A DNA stretch of 64,000 nucleotides from Streptomyces aurantiogriseus (GTDB lineage: Bacteria > Actinomycetota > Actinomycetes > Streptomycetales > Streptomycetaceae). The stretch covers positions 434,001 through 498,000 of the forward strand of contig NZ_BMSX01000001.1 of assembly GCF_014649375.1 (NCBI RefSeq), written 5' to 3'. Shown in pieces: positions 7,382 through 14,978 of the stretch. The notes under the pieces are model-generated. The model did no database searches. It saw only the letters and a list, made by a program, of their open reading frames with translations, and had not been told where the DNA came from. The translations under genes and the position numbers were made by a program. Each line of letters starts with the position of its first letter. Position 1 is the first letter of the stretch.

Positions 7382-7856
7382 CGTCCCTCTCATAATTTCG
7401 CCCACATACTTTTGGACACGGCATTGCGCGATTTGTCGGTGTGCGCCCCGATGCGGGCATTGGGCGGCGGTTCGAGGACCCGCCTACGGCGGTCCCGTGC
7501 ATGGGACCGACCCTTCAAGATCCGCAGCACCGTCATTCCGAGATGACCTGCGCGAGGACCTCTTGCGGGTGCGGGCTTCTGACCACCGCAACCAACGCGG
7601 CACATTCACCGCGCAGCACGCCCTCGTCCGATGACAGGCCGAGCGGTTGGGAGAGGACAACTGCCGCGTCACGGTAAAAGACGTGCGCGTGCTGGCCCTC
7701 TGCCTCGCAAGAACGACCTATTTGAAGGCCGCCACGCTGTGCGACGCCATGGCAGTGGGGCTTCGCACCACGCACATTCCAGCACCGGTCTGGCGCCTGC
7801 CGCGGGGGTGGGCTGCCCTGAAATCGTCTGTCAGGGCAGCCCGCAGCCGGTTCAGA
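7382..7856. other. Intergenic stretch between the two secreted paralogues
   Basis: 475 bases with no supported gene. The last 20 bases before the second gene's stop repeat those before the first gene's stop (AGCCCGCAGCCGGTTCAGAT), so the duplication included downstream non-coding DNA. The promoter of paralogue A must be near 7390-7450. Confidence 0.5.
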
Positions 7857-8279
7857 TCAGGCGACGCCCTTGAAGCTGGTGACATCCTTCGGTGTGCCGC
7901 TGGCACCGTTCTGGTGCCACACCTTGAGATTCACGGTGACCCCTTCGGGAATGTCCTTCGTGTACGTGCCACACGTTCCGGTTCCACTTGCGGCGGTGGC
8001 GGAGTAGATGTGCGTCGCCCCGCCGCTGACCCAGCGAGCTTCGACTATGACGCGATCGCCGTCGGACAGGAGGTCGCAGGCCTTCCACTGGTCGCCGTTA
8101 GCCGTGAAGAAGCCCTCACCAGCCTCGATGGTCGTACAGGAGAGAACTCCGCAGTCCTCGAAGTCTGTGTAGGCGTGGCCGTTCGTGCCGGCCCAGGCCG
8201 GGGCGGTGCTCAGCGCCACAGCAGACACAGTTATGGCAGCTGCGGTGACGGCCTTCTTGGCTATTCCCTGGATGTTCAT
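7857..8279 (-). CDS. Small secreted protein, paralogue B
   Basis: 140 residues from ATG (8277-8279) with GGGAGGG upstream. The signal peptide ends AWA-GTNG. The mature protein keeps the four cysteines of paralogue A (CGVLSC, KACDL, GTCGTY) and is nearly identical from the TANGD motif to the C-terminus, while the first 20 mature residues differ. A recent tandem duplication with a diversified N-terminal segment is the simplest reading. Unknown function; an exported, disulfide-stabilised small protein is all that can be said. Confidence 0.8.
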   Translation of the reverse strand: MNIQGIAKKAVTAAAITVSAVALSTAPAWAGTNGHAYTDFEDCGVLSCTTIEAGEGFFTANGDQWKACDLLSDGDRVIVEARWVSGGATHIYSATAASGTGTCGTYTKDIPEGVTVNLKVWHQNGASGTPKDVTSFKGVA

Positions 8280-8999
8280 CTTTCCCTCCCAGATCATTTG
8301 AGACAAAATTCGAACTCAAGTTCGAATGAGGTGCCACAGAGAGCCCATCGCTCTGACGCGGGCACCGTGGAGGGCTTGACAGACCCTCGCTTGCGAATGG
8401 CTACCTCAGGCGCGGTACCGATCAGTCATGGCTGCAGGGGTGCCAGTTCCTGGTTCATGAGTCGAGGAACTCGGCTGCACGCAGGCCACAGAAACCGAAG
8501 TGGCTTCCACCCGTGACGCCACGCTTGACAGCACCTCCCCTGTGCCTGACACCAACACCCCAACCGGCGACCGAAGTCGACGAAAGCGGTAGACCTGGAT
8601 CGCCCGTTCGCGGTGATCAACATGCCGGAGACGGTCCGAATAGAACAGGGGTTTGTTTCAGGTGTGGCGTGAAAACATCACGCCCGGCTGCCACCTCCGT
8701 GCACGCGATCCCTCAGGCGGCGCAGGGAAGAGGTCTGTATTTCTGTTACAAGTGGCGACTAGTGAGCCGGTGTCACCTCTTGGCCGAAAATGGCTCATCT
8801 CACAGGGTTGCCCCATCCGCGCAGACAGGACCGTACGGCCTGCCCGGCCCTCTAAAGGAGGTTGACCGCTTGCCAGATTCGGCCGCTGAAGGACAGATCT
8901 GAAGCGCTTGGCCGAACGGCCCAAGAAGTCGTGGACGTTGCGTGAACCGGCACCAAGTACGCCAGCACTGGGCCCGATCTATGGATTGGGAGGCGGTGA
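8280..8999. other. Gene-poor cargo stretch
   Basis: About 720 bases with no frame that has codon bias, a ribosome site and a plausible protein together. It contains the inverted TTGGTGTCA at 8547-8555. Base composition is less GC-rich than the chromosome core, consistent with decayed acquired DNA. Confidence 0.45.
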
Positions 9000-9172
9000 T
9001 CGCCAGCGTCCCTGAGGCTTGCGCCGCCCTTCGGCGTCCCGACCATGCCGTCCTTAAGCCACAACTTGCGACTTACGGCGGTTCCTTCGGAAATATCCTT
9101 CGTGTGCGTAACGCACGTTTCGGAGCCGCTTGCGGCCGAACCCGGGGGAGACGTGCGTCGCACCGTCCTCGA
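9000..9172 (-). pseudogene. Decayed third copy of the secreted protein gene
   Basis: On the minus strand the segment still reads TCVTHTKDISEGTAVSRKLWLKDGMVGTPK in pieces, parallel to TCGTYTKDIPEGVTVNLKVWHQNGASGTPK of paralogue B. The signal peptide, start codon and cysteine-rich N-terminal half are gone and the C-terminal GFKGVA has drifted out of register. Only the last third of the gene is recognisable. Confidence 0.7.
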
Positions 9173-9196
9173 CAGGCGGTGCCGTAAATTGGGCGA

Positions 9197-9565
9197 GTGA
9201 CGACTTCATCGCCAGAGAACACCTTGAAGGCGCTTCGCGCTAAGCGCCCCACGGAAAACGCAGCGAGCCGAGGCCGCACGTCAGACGGCGCAGACACGCA
9301 GGAACCAAGGAGGAAGCTGCAGTCCCAGCGTGTAAGGAAGGATCACCAGCGAACCGCCGAAGAGAGGGCGGAGCGTGCTTCCACTGTCCGGTTGACCATC
9401 GTTGCGGCAGTTCTAACCATATTCACCGTAGTATTCCTCGGCTGGATGTGGGGGACGATCGCCCCCCAACCTCCGCAGGCGCTGACCAACTTCGTCCAAG
9501 ACTTCACCAGTGCCACGCAATCGATACTTGAAGAACAGGTTGAGCACCTGTCCCAGGACAACTGA
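9197..9565 (+). CDS. Hypothetical single-pass membrane protein
   Basis: 122 residues from GTG. The first 60 residues are highly charged (RKLQSQRVRKDHQRTAEER and similar). A transmembrane helix lies near 67-88 (LTIVAAVLTIFTVVFLGWMWG), followed by a short polar tail (residues 89-122) that would face outward. The ribosome site is weak (GGGCGA). The frame begins exactly where similarity to the decayed secreted gene ends, so it may have been brought there by the same rearrangement. No family is recognised. It is supported mainly by its intact frame and coherent topology. Confidence 0.5.
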   Translation: MTTSSPENTLKALRAKRPTENAASRGRTSDGADTQEPRRKLQSQRVRKDHQRTAEERAERASTVRLTIVAAVLTIFTVVFLGWMWGTIAPQPPQALTNFVQDFTSATQSILEEQVEHLSQDN

Positions 9566-9989
9566 GCGACGTCCAGCACCGTCGGCTTCGAGCTGCAGCA
9601 GTCTCGCGCAGCACGTGGGCCAGCTCTGACGCGCAGTTCGGACCTGAGCCACCGAAAGTCAGCCACGGCGGCGGGAGCGCCGAACGAGCATCTGTCACGT
9701 GTGTCTCCAGCAACCCTGTCCGGCCTCAGCCACGCTTTCCTATTGAGAAAGGGCGGTCAGCCGGACGGCGCGTTCACGCTTGGTCGGGCCTGGTCCTGGT
9801 CCTGGTGCTCGGGCTGGGCAAGTTGCTTCCTGGGCCTGGCTGCCTACCTTGGCGGTGCTGCGCGCTGAGTGGCCGGGGGCCGGCGCAGCGGTGGCGGAGA
9901 CAGGAAGCGGCGGCGGCCCATGGCCGCCAGCGCGCGCGGCCCGCCGCAGGCGGGCCGCCTTGAACCAGTAGAGAAAGTTGTAACTCAGT
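9566..9989. other. Non-coding stretch left of the insertion sequence, with a terminator at 9936-9958
   Basis: No supported gene. A perfect 10-bp GC stem with a three-base loop (9936-9945 and 9949-9958) lies about 25 bases past the original stop codon of the 131-residue gene. It was probably that operon's terminator before the insertion sequence separated them. Confidence 0.5.
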
Positions 9990-10004
9990 CGGTCGCGTGG
10001 GGCT

Positions 10005-10061
10005 TGTCCGGTCCCGGGTGATGCTTGACAGTTCGGTCCCAGCTGATGGTTGACAGTGGCC
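10005..10061 (+). repeat. Left terminal inverted repeat of the IS481-family element
   Basis: Begins TGTCCGGTCCCGGG and contains two direct GGTCCC...TGATG.TTGACAG units about 24 bases apart. It pairs with the reverse complement of 11922-11978. Confidence 0.8.
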
Positions 10062-10112
10062 GTGATCGGCTTTTCTGTGCGCGTCGTTGCGGCGTGTGGC
10101 AGGAGGCCGGGA

Positions 10113-11921
10113 TTGGCGCTGGTGGAGTTGTCGGTTGTCGAGCAGAGATACCGGGCTGTGCTTGCGGTGCTGGCGGGTGCGACGGTGACGGAGGTCGCTG
10201 CCCAGCTGGGTGTGTCCAGGCAGACGGTCAGCGGCTGGAAGTCCCGGTATGAGGCCTCGGGTCTGGCCGGGCTGGCTGACCGGTCACGCAGGCCGGCCTC
10301 GTGTCCGCATCAGGCGTCTGCCGAGGTGGAGGCGGCCGTGTGTGAGCTGCGGCGCAAGCATCCTCGGTGGGGTCCGCGGCGGATTGCTCATGTGCTGGAG
10401 CGGTCCGGGGCGGTGAGCCCGGTGCCGTCGCGGATGACGGTGTATCGGATCCTGGTCCGTCACGGGCTGGTGGAACCCGGAGTCCGGCGTCGGAAGCGGT
10501 CGGAATACAAGCGCTGGCAGCGGGATCGGCCGATGCAGCTGTGGCAGCTGGACATCGTCGGCGGCGTCATGCTGGTCAACCCGGTGACCGGGGAGTTGAC
10601 CGAGGCCAAGGTCGTGACCGGGGTGGATGACCATTCCCGGTTTTGCGTGATCGCGTCGGTGGTCGAGCGGGCGACCGGGAGGGCGGTCTGCGCGGCCTTC
10701 GCCCGGGCTTTGCAGAGGTTCGGGGTGCCGGAAGAGGTGCTCACCGACAACGGCAAGCAGTTCACCGACCGTTTCGGGCACGGTGGTGAGGTGCTGTTCG
10801 ACCGGATCTGCCGGGAGAACGGGATCGCGCACCGGCTGACGCAGCCGGCGTCGCCGACCACGACGGGCAAGGTCGAGCGGTTCCATCAGACGCTTCGGCG
10901 CGAACTCCTGGACGACTGCGGCGCGTTCGAGAGCGTCCAGGCGGCTCAGACGGCGCTGGATGCGTGGGTGGAGGAGTACAACTCCGTCCGTCCGCATCAG
11001 GCCCTGGACATGCAGTCCCCGGTCGACCGGTTCACCCCGGTTTCCGAGCAGGAACAGGACGTCTTGGCCCTGAGGGTGCCCGGGGTGCTCGCGCTGGTGC
11101 CGCAGCAGCGGACTGCCTCTGCGGAGCCGGATCCGGCCGAAGCCGTGCCCGCTGCTGCCCCTCTTCCGGAGGTGGTGCAGGTGGAGGAGGGTGGGCCGGT
11201 GGAGTTCGAGCGGGTGGTGCCTGCGAGTGGGAATCTGCAGGTCGCGGGCAAGCAGTTCTGGCTGGGTCCGTCCCGTTCGGGGCTGACGGTGACGTTCTGG
11301 GCCGACACCTCGGTGATCCATCTGCTGATCGCCGGGACGCGGATCAAGAGTGTGCGTTCGCACCTGTCCGTGGCGGATCTCGCGCAGCTGGCGGCCCGGG
11401 GCGGACGTGCGGCCGGGCCGGCCCCGCTGCCTGCCAGCGACGGGGCGGCGTTCGAGGTGGACCGGGTGGTGAACAACAGCGGGCTGGTGAACCTGGGCGG
11501 GCGCCAGGTCCTGGCGGCGGAGATCCTCGGCGGCCGCCAGGTCGGCATCCGGATCGACGACGAGACGCTGTCGTTCTTCGACCTGTCCTCGCGACAGCTG
11601 CTGCGGGTGCGGCCCAACCCGCTCAGCCCCGAGGCGGTGCGGCGTCTGCGGGGCTTGCGTCCGGCCGGCCCGCCGCCGCGTCCGGGCATCGAGCCCGTGA
11701 GGGTGCAGCGGCGGGTCAGCGCGGTCGGCACGATCATGGTCTGCCGCCAGACTGTCTCCCTCGGCCGCCCCTACGCAGGCCGGACCGTGACCGTGCACGT
11801 GTCGGACACGACGATCACCGTCGAGCTGGACGGCCAGATCCGGGTCATCCGCCGCACGACCGACGTCCCGGTCCGTAACGTGAAAGCGAACAAGCCCCAC
11901 GGGGCTTCCCATGTTGTCTAG
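10113..11921 (+). CDS. IS481-family DDE transposase
   Basis: 602 residues when started at TTG 10113, six bases after AGGAGG. A longer frame back to 10050 would overlap the terminal repeat and lacks a ribosome site. The N-terminal helix-turn-helix (GATVTEVAAQLGVSRQTVSG) is followed by the DDE core: Asp in QLWQLDIVGG, Asp in LTDNGKQF, Glu in GKVERFHQTLRRE. A C-terminal extension of about 280 residues holds three repeated beta-rich segments around a V..SG.....G phrase, longer than in the shortest members of the family. It catalyses cut-and-paste or copy transposition of this element. The frame is intact. Confidence 0.88.
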   Translation: MALVELSVVEQRYRAVLAVLAGATVTEVAAQLGVSRQTVSGWKSRYEASGLAGLADRSRRPASCPHQASAEVEAAVCELRRKHPRWGPRRIAHVLERSGAVSPVPSRMTVYRILVRHGLVEPGVRRRKRSEYKRWQRDRPMQLWQLDIVGGVMLVNPVTGELTEAKVVTGVDDHSRFCVIASVVERATGRAVCAAFARALQRFGVPEEVLTDNGKQFTDRFGHGGEVLFDRICRENGIAHRLTQPASPTTTGKVERFHQTLRRELLDDCGAFESVQAAQTALDAWVEEYNSVRPHQALDMQSPVDRFTPVSEQEQDVLALRVPGVLALVPQQRTASAEPDPAEAVPAAAPLPEVVQVEEGGPVEFERVVPASGNLQVAGKQFWLGPSRSGLTVTFWADTSVIHLLIAGTRIKSVRSHLSVADLAQLAARGGRAAGPAPLPASDGAAFEVDRVVNNSGLVNLGGRQVLAAEILGGRQVGIRIDDETLSFFDLSSRQLLRVRPNPLSPEAVRRLRGLRPAGPPPRPGIEPVRVQRRVSAVGTIMVCRQTVSLGRPYAGRTVTVHVSDTTITVELDGQIRVIRRTTDVPVRNVKANKPHGASHVV

Positions 11922-11978
11922 GCCCACCGTCAAGCATCACCTGGGACCAGAACGTCAGGCATCAGCTGGGATCCGACA
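11922..11978 (-). repeat. Right terminal inverted repeat of the IS481-family element
   Basis: The reverse complement begins TGTCGGATCCCAGCTGATG and matches the left end through about 57 bases with small gaps, including both internal TGATG.xTGAC units. Confidence 0.8.
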
Positions 11979-12357
11979 CGGTCGCGTGGGGCTTGAAGTC
12001 GTTCGCGCAGGCTGGGAGTTCGACGCCCTGACGGTGTGCAAGGGGCAGGAAGAGTGCTGGTCGGACTGTCCATGTGATGCGCGTGCTGACGTGCGTGATG
12101 GACACCGTCCAAGGTTCCCGGCGCAACAGGGCTCGCCTCGTGTCGATGCGGTCGTCGTGGAGTCGCGTCCACGCCTCCTGCGACGCGGCCGTGTCGAGTG
12201 CGGGCGAGATGGTGCGCAGGATCGTCGCCACCCAGTTGTTCGCCTCGACCGCCGAGTACGCGTCGAAGGAGCCGAAGAGAGCCGGTGGGCGTCGTCCGTC
12301 GAGTCGTTGTGTCCAGCACTCGCACCAGAAGCCCGGCATGGTCGTCGTCTTCAGCAC
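11962..12357 (-). CDS. Hypothetical 131-residue protein, 3' end altered by the insertion sequence
   Basis: Starts at GTG (12355-12357) inside the stop of the preceding ATPase gene (GTGCTGA overlap), with GGAGGG five bases upstream, so translation is probably coupled. The sequence is Trp-rich with the core phrase WVATILRTISPALDTAASQEAWTRL. No family is recognised. The insertion sequence lies at its last codon. Joining the two flanks without the insertion restores KPHATD-stop, whereas now it reads KPHATVSDPS-stop using insertion-sequence DNA. The protein is therefore complete except for its final residue, which is replaced by five. It has lost its native terminator. Confidence 0.65.
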   Translation of the reverse strand: MLKTTTMPGFWCECWTQRLDGRRPPALFGSFDAYSAVEANNWVATILRTISPALDTAASQEAWTRLHDDRIDTRRALLRREPWTVSITHVSTRITWTVRPALFLPLAHRQGVELPACANDFKPHATVSDPS

Positions 12358-12779
12358 GGGTGCCCTCCTCGGCGTGCGTCGGTGAAGAGCTCCGCTGTGA
12401 TGGTGTGGCCGGCGTCGCTGTCGTGGACGACGACCCGGTGGGCGATCGCGCTGACCATGCCGAGTCCGCGGCCGTGTTCGGCGTCCTGGTCCTGGTGCTC
12501 GACCTTCGGCGCCGTGCACGTGCCTCCGGCGTCCGTAACCGATACCGCCACTACCTGGGCTGAGACGGCGACGGCTAGGTGGAAGCTGCCCGACTCGTGT
12601 CCGCTCGCCGTGTGGAGGATCGCGTTCGCGCTGAGCTCGCTCACGATCAGCTCGGCGTCCTCCGCGAAAGGGGAGCCCCGCAGGACGTCGCGCGTCCATC
12701 GGCGGGCCCGGCTGACCTCTTCCGGGAAACCTGGGCAAGACAGTCCCCACACCCGGGCAGTACTCGTATACTCGTGCAT
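12351..12779 (-). CDS. ATP-binding protein of the HATPase_c_2 (anti-sigma kinase-like) family
   Basis: 142 residues from ATG 12779, preferred over an ATG 30 bases upstream because AAGGA stands just before it. It shows the GHKL features: N-box ELIVSELSANAILH, G1 box VTDAGG, and G2 box GRGLGM. These are the hallmarks of RsbW/SpoIIAB-like serine kinases, which are abundant and mostly uncharacterised in Streptomyces. Cysteines occur near the start and in PGFP. It is the first gene of a two-gene operon, lies next to the Nudix gene, and a repressor-type operator overlaps its start codon, so it belongs to the element's regulated set. Partner unknown. Confidence 0.75.
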   Translation of the reverse strand: MHEYTSTARVWGLSCPGFPEEVSRARRWTRDVLRGSPFAEDAELIVSELSANAILHTASGHESGSFHLAVAVSAQVVAVSVTDAGGTCTAPKVEHQDQDAEHGRGLGMVSAIAHRVVVHDSDAGHTITAELFTDARRGGHPC

Positions 12780-12785
12780 ACAAGT
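12770..12785. promoter_or_regulatory. Putative element operator overlapping the ATPase start codon
   Basis: ACTCGTGCATACAAGT fits the inverted pattern ACTYGT-N4-ACRAGT. A further direct ACTCGT half-site lies eight bases to the left (12762-12767). Binding here would block translation-start-proximal transcription of the ATPase operon. Confidence 0.55.
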
Positions 12786-12825
12786 TCCTTCATGCTGGTA
12801 GGCCGCCATGTGCAGCGGGTTCGGA

Positions 12826-13257
12826 CTAGACGAGTTTCACGCCGTCGTGGGCGCGGACGGCCGGCGGGGATGCCGCGTCGAGTGCGTCTATGACGCGGAT
12901 CGCGTACGCCTCGTCGGCGAGTTCGGAGACTTCTTCACGGGTCACCCAGCGCAGTGCACGGGTCTCGTCGCCGGTGGTCGGCGTGCCGTCGGCTGCCTCG
13001 CAGCGGAAGACCAGCGAGACGATCAGGCCCGTCATGTTCTTGTAGACGCCGGTGAGGATCGCGGGAAGCGCGATCTTGATGCCGGTCTCTTCGAGGACTT
13101 CGCGCTGAAGGGCTTCGGGAACGGTCTCCTCTCGTTCGAGGATGCCGCCCGGCGGTTCCCAGTGGCCGTTGTCCCGGCGCTGGATCAGGAGGGCCCGGCC
13201 CTGGGCGTCGACGACGACCCCGGCCACGCTCACGGAGTGCGGGCGTTCTGTGCTCAC
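12826..13257 (-). CDS. Nudix hydrolase, Pif-like
   Basis: 143 residues from GTG 13257 (start VSTERPHS), preceded by GAGAGGG; the upstream frame extension has no ribosome site. The Nudix box is intact around residues 38-60: GGILEREETVPEALQREVLEETGI, written here in its key residues G, REV, EE and G. Nudix enzymes hydrolyse nucleoside diphosphates linked to another moiety. In the AICE pSAM2 the Nudix protein Pif mediates transfer immunity between cells carrying the element, and it occupies the same place next to the repressor gene. That role is inferred from position and family. The stop codon lies inside an ACTCGTCTA operator core. Confidence 0.8.
   Translation of the reverse strand: MSTERPHSVSVAGVVVDAQGRALLIQRRDNGHWEPPGGILEREETVPEALQREVLEETGIKIALPAILTGVYKNMTGLIVSLVFRCEAADGTPTTGDETRALRWVTREEVSELADEAYAIRVIDALDAASPPAVRAHDGVKLV
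12827..12835. promoter_or_regulatory. Operator core ACTCGTCTA at the end of the Nudix gene
   Basis: Exact 9-base core on the minus strand, spanning the Nudix stop codon and about 48 bases upstream of the ATPase gene. The second arm is poor, so binding would be weaker. Confidence 0.45.
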
Positions 13258-13313
13258 GTTCCTTGGCCCTCTCGGATGGCTAGGCTCTCCACCGTAGCAA
13301 CAAGCACTCGCCC

Positions 13314-13329
13314 ACTCGTCTAGATACCT
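13314..13329. promoter_or_regulatory. Operator between the Nudix and GntR genes
   Basis: ACTCGTCTAGATACCT, preceded eight bases to the left by a related ACTCGC half-site (13306-13311). It stands in the 86-base divergent promoter region, 15 bases before the GntR start codon, well placed for autoregulation. Confidence 0.6.
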
Positions 13330-13343
13330 AAAGGAGTACACAC

Positions 13344-14132
13344 GTGAGCCCTCTTTCTTCGGGCCTGCTCGGTGATCTCGACCCCACGAGTGATCGTGCG
13401 GTCTTCCGACAGATCGCCGACCAGCTGCGTGAGGCCATCGACCGCGGGCGATTCCGGGAGGGCGAGAAGCTGCCCTCGGAAGCGGAGCTCGTCGACCACT
13501 ACGGGGTCTCCCGGATGACGGTCCGCAACTCCTTCTCCATCCTCCAGGGGGAAGGCCTCGTCCACGCCGAGCACGGCAAGGGCGTCTTCGTCCGGCCTCG
13601 ACCGCCCGTGCGGCGGCTCGCCTCGGACCGGTTCGCCCGCCGTCATCGCGATCAGGGGAAGTCCGCGTTCATCGTCGAAGCCGACGCGGCCGGCAGTCAC
13701 CCGCAGGTCGACAGCCTTGAGGTGCAGGAAGAGAAGGCCAGTCAGGACATCTCCGCGCGGCTCGGGTCCGTGCGACGGGTCCTCGCACGTCGGCGCCGCT
13801 ACCTCCTGGACGGTCGACCGGTCGAGTTCGCCACCTCTTACCTGCCACTCGACATCGCCCGCGGCACGCAGATCGCCGAACCCAACCCCGGCCCCGGCGG
13901 CATCTACGCCCGGCTCGAAGAGCTGGGCCACCGCCTCGACCACTTCGAGGAGGAGATCCGTGCCCGGATGCCCTCGCCGGACGAGGTGCGCACGCTGCGG
14001 CTTGCGGCCGGCGTGCCGGTCATTCACCTGATCCGGACCGCCTTCGACGCCGAGAAGCGGCCCGTCGAGGTCTGTGACACGGTCATGGCGGCGGATGCGT
14101 ACGTCCTGGCGTACCAGCTACCCGCCACATGA
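13344..14132 (+). CDS. GntR/HutC-family repressor, KorSA-like
   Basis: 262 residues from GTG with AAAGGAG upstream. Residues 15-85 form a winged helix-turn-helix (LPSEAELVDHYGVSRMTVRN, then G-LV--E-GKG-FV). Residues 100-255 are a UTRA effector-binding domain. In pSAM2 the equivalent protein KorSA represses itself and pra, keeping the element integrated. The five exact ACTCGTCTA cores found upstream of element transcription units, one of them directly before this gene, are its likely targets. The ligand of the UTRA domain is unknown. Confidence 0.85.
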   Translation: MSPLSSGLLGDLDPTSDRAVFRQIADQLREAIDRGRFREGEKLPSEAELVDHYGVSRMTVRNSFSILQGEGLVHAEHGKGVFVRPRPPVRRLASDRFARRHRDQGKSAFIVEADAAGSHPQVDSLEVQEEKASQDISARLGSVRRVLARRRRYLLDGRPVEFATSYLPLDIARGTQIAEPNPGPGGIYARLEELGHRLDHFEEEIRARMPSPDEVRTLRLAAGVPVIHLIRTAFDAEKRPVEVCDTVMAADAYVLAYQLPAT

Positions 14133-14160
14133 GCCCGTGGCATCAGGAGGGAGACGCGGC

Positions 14161-14460
14161 GTGACCGAGGAAAGCTGGCAGCTCATGTGCGGCGATCGGC
14201 TCGTCGGAACCCTCCGGATGGAGGCTATCGACATGTTCTGGACGGACTGCGCCTTCGAGCCGGGGCCTGAGTGGGAAGTGCTTCGTCCGCTCTTCGACGC
14301 CTCGCGTGAGGCCTGGGTGCGGGGAGATAGAGAGGCCGCCATGGTGGCTGACCAGCGCATTCGCGCGGCGGGCCTCGTCCTCGCCGGGAGCGAGGGGGGA
14401 TCAACGATCACCGATTTCCTCATCCGGATCCATGGGGGCAAGGCACGGTTTCGGTGGTGA
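14161..14460 (+). CDS. Conserved small protein of AICEs, unknown function
   Basis: 99 residues starting at GTG 14161 with AGGAGGGA nine bases before. It follows the repressor gene by 28 bases, probably in one transcript. It begins WQLMCGDRLVGTLRM and carries D-FWTDCAFEPG, a pattern I recall from small proteins encoded beside repressor genes in Streptomyces elements. Acidic, no membrane segment. Role unknown. Confidence 0.65.
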   Translation: MTEESWQLMCGDRLVGTLRMEAIDMFWTDCAFEPGPEWEVLRPLFDASREAWVRGDREAAMVADQRIRAAGLVLAGSEGGSTITDFLIRIHGGKARFRW

Positions 14461-14513
14461 CCTCGCCACTTCGTTCCCGTCGGCACAGCGAACTCGTACA
14501 CCCCAACACGCTT

Positions 14514-14529
14514 ACTCGTATAGACGAGT
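14514..14529. promoter_or_regulatory. Best-formed element operator, upstream of the SCO3933-like gene
   Basis: ACTCGTATAGACGAGT, a 6-4-6 inverted repeat with perfect arms, 93 bases before the next start codon. A direct ACTCGT half-site lies 22 bases to its left (14492-14497), about two helical turns away. The following bases GGGCAAGT resemble those beside the operator at 13314 on the other strand. Confidence 0.65.
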
Positions 14530-14589
14530 GGGCAAGTTGTGTGGCAAGGTGATCGTCGTGAGCCCGGGAGATCGGGTTCACAGATCGCT

Positions 14590-14605
14590 TCTTGTATAGA
14601 CGAGT
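14590..14605. promoter_or_regulatory. Second operator, 16 bases before the SCO3933-like start codon
   Basis: TCTTGTATAGACGAGT, one good arm and one degenerate arm. With the site at 14514 it brackets the promoter region, a layout that would allow looping or cooperative repression. Confidence 0.55.
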
Positions 14606-14621
14606 AGATAGGAACGAGACT

Positions 14622-14978
14622 GTGCGCACCATCCGTGTGGAGACCTCCGCCGCGACGATCCTCCTCACCGAGGCTCCCGAGCCGAAGGTCCGCGACCGTC
14701 AGACCGGTGAGATCGCCAAGGACGCCGTCAGCGGTGAGGCGCTGATGACCATCGGCGTCGTCTACATCGAGGACGGGGAGTCCTCGCTCATCAAGGTCAC
14801 CGTCCCGGAAGGCGGTGTCTCCGAGGGGTTGAACCTCGGTGCGCCGGTCTCGCTGCCGGGGCTCGTCGCCCGGCCGTGGGAGTCGGTGTTCAACGGACAG
14901 CAGCGTCACGGCATCGCCTTCCGGGCCGCCGCCGTCACCCCGGCCGCCTTCCCGGCCGTCATGGGGGCCTCGGCCTGA
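14622..14978 (+). CDS. SCO3933-family regulatory protein (Pra-like position)
   Basis: 118 residues from GTG 14622 with GGAACGAG upstream. It contains the family phrases VRDRQTGEIAKD, LIKVTVPEGG and LARPW--VFNGQ-RHGIAFRA-like text near the C-terminus. It matches the SCO3933 family carried by Streptomyces integrated elements. Its size, beta-rich pattern and place upstream of the transfer genes are those of Pra, the pSAM2 activator of replication, excision and transfer genes. A Pra-like role is an inference. Two operators lie directly upstream. Its stop overlaps the traSA start (TGATG). Confidence 0.75.
   Translation: MRTIRVETSAATILLTEAPEPKVRDRQTGEIAKDAVSGEALMTIGVVYIEDGESSLIKVTVPEGGVSEGLNLGAPVSLPGLVARPWESVFNGQQRHGIAFRAAAVTPAAFPAVMGASA

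Larger units (their letters stand above)
10005..11978 (+). mobile_element. IS481-family insertion sequence with 15-bp target duplication
   Basis: 1974 bp, starting TGT and ending ACA, with long imperfect terminal inverted repeats of about 57 bp. Each terminus holds two direct copies of a GGTCCC-GxTGATGxTTGAC-like unit. It is flanked by identical 15-base duplications CGGTCGCGTGGGGCT (9990-10004 and 11979-11993), within the range known for the IS481 family. One transposase frame fills the element. The exact target duplication shows this copy arrived by transposition and that neither flank has since been rearranged. Confidence 0.9.

Noticed and set aside
10284..11933. A 549-codon minus-strand frame within the insertion sequence
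   Set aside because: Mirror of the transposase frame; composition is typical of antisense high-GC code.
11911..12801. A + strand 296-codon frame opposite the ATPase operon
   Set aside because: It begins inside the insertion-sequence end and crosses the target duplication. The minus-strand genes have ribosome sites and domains.
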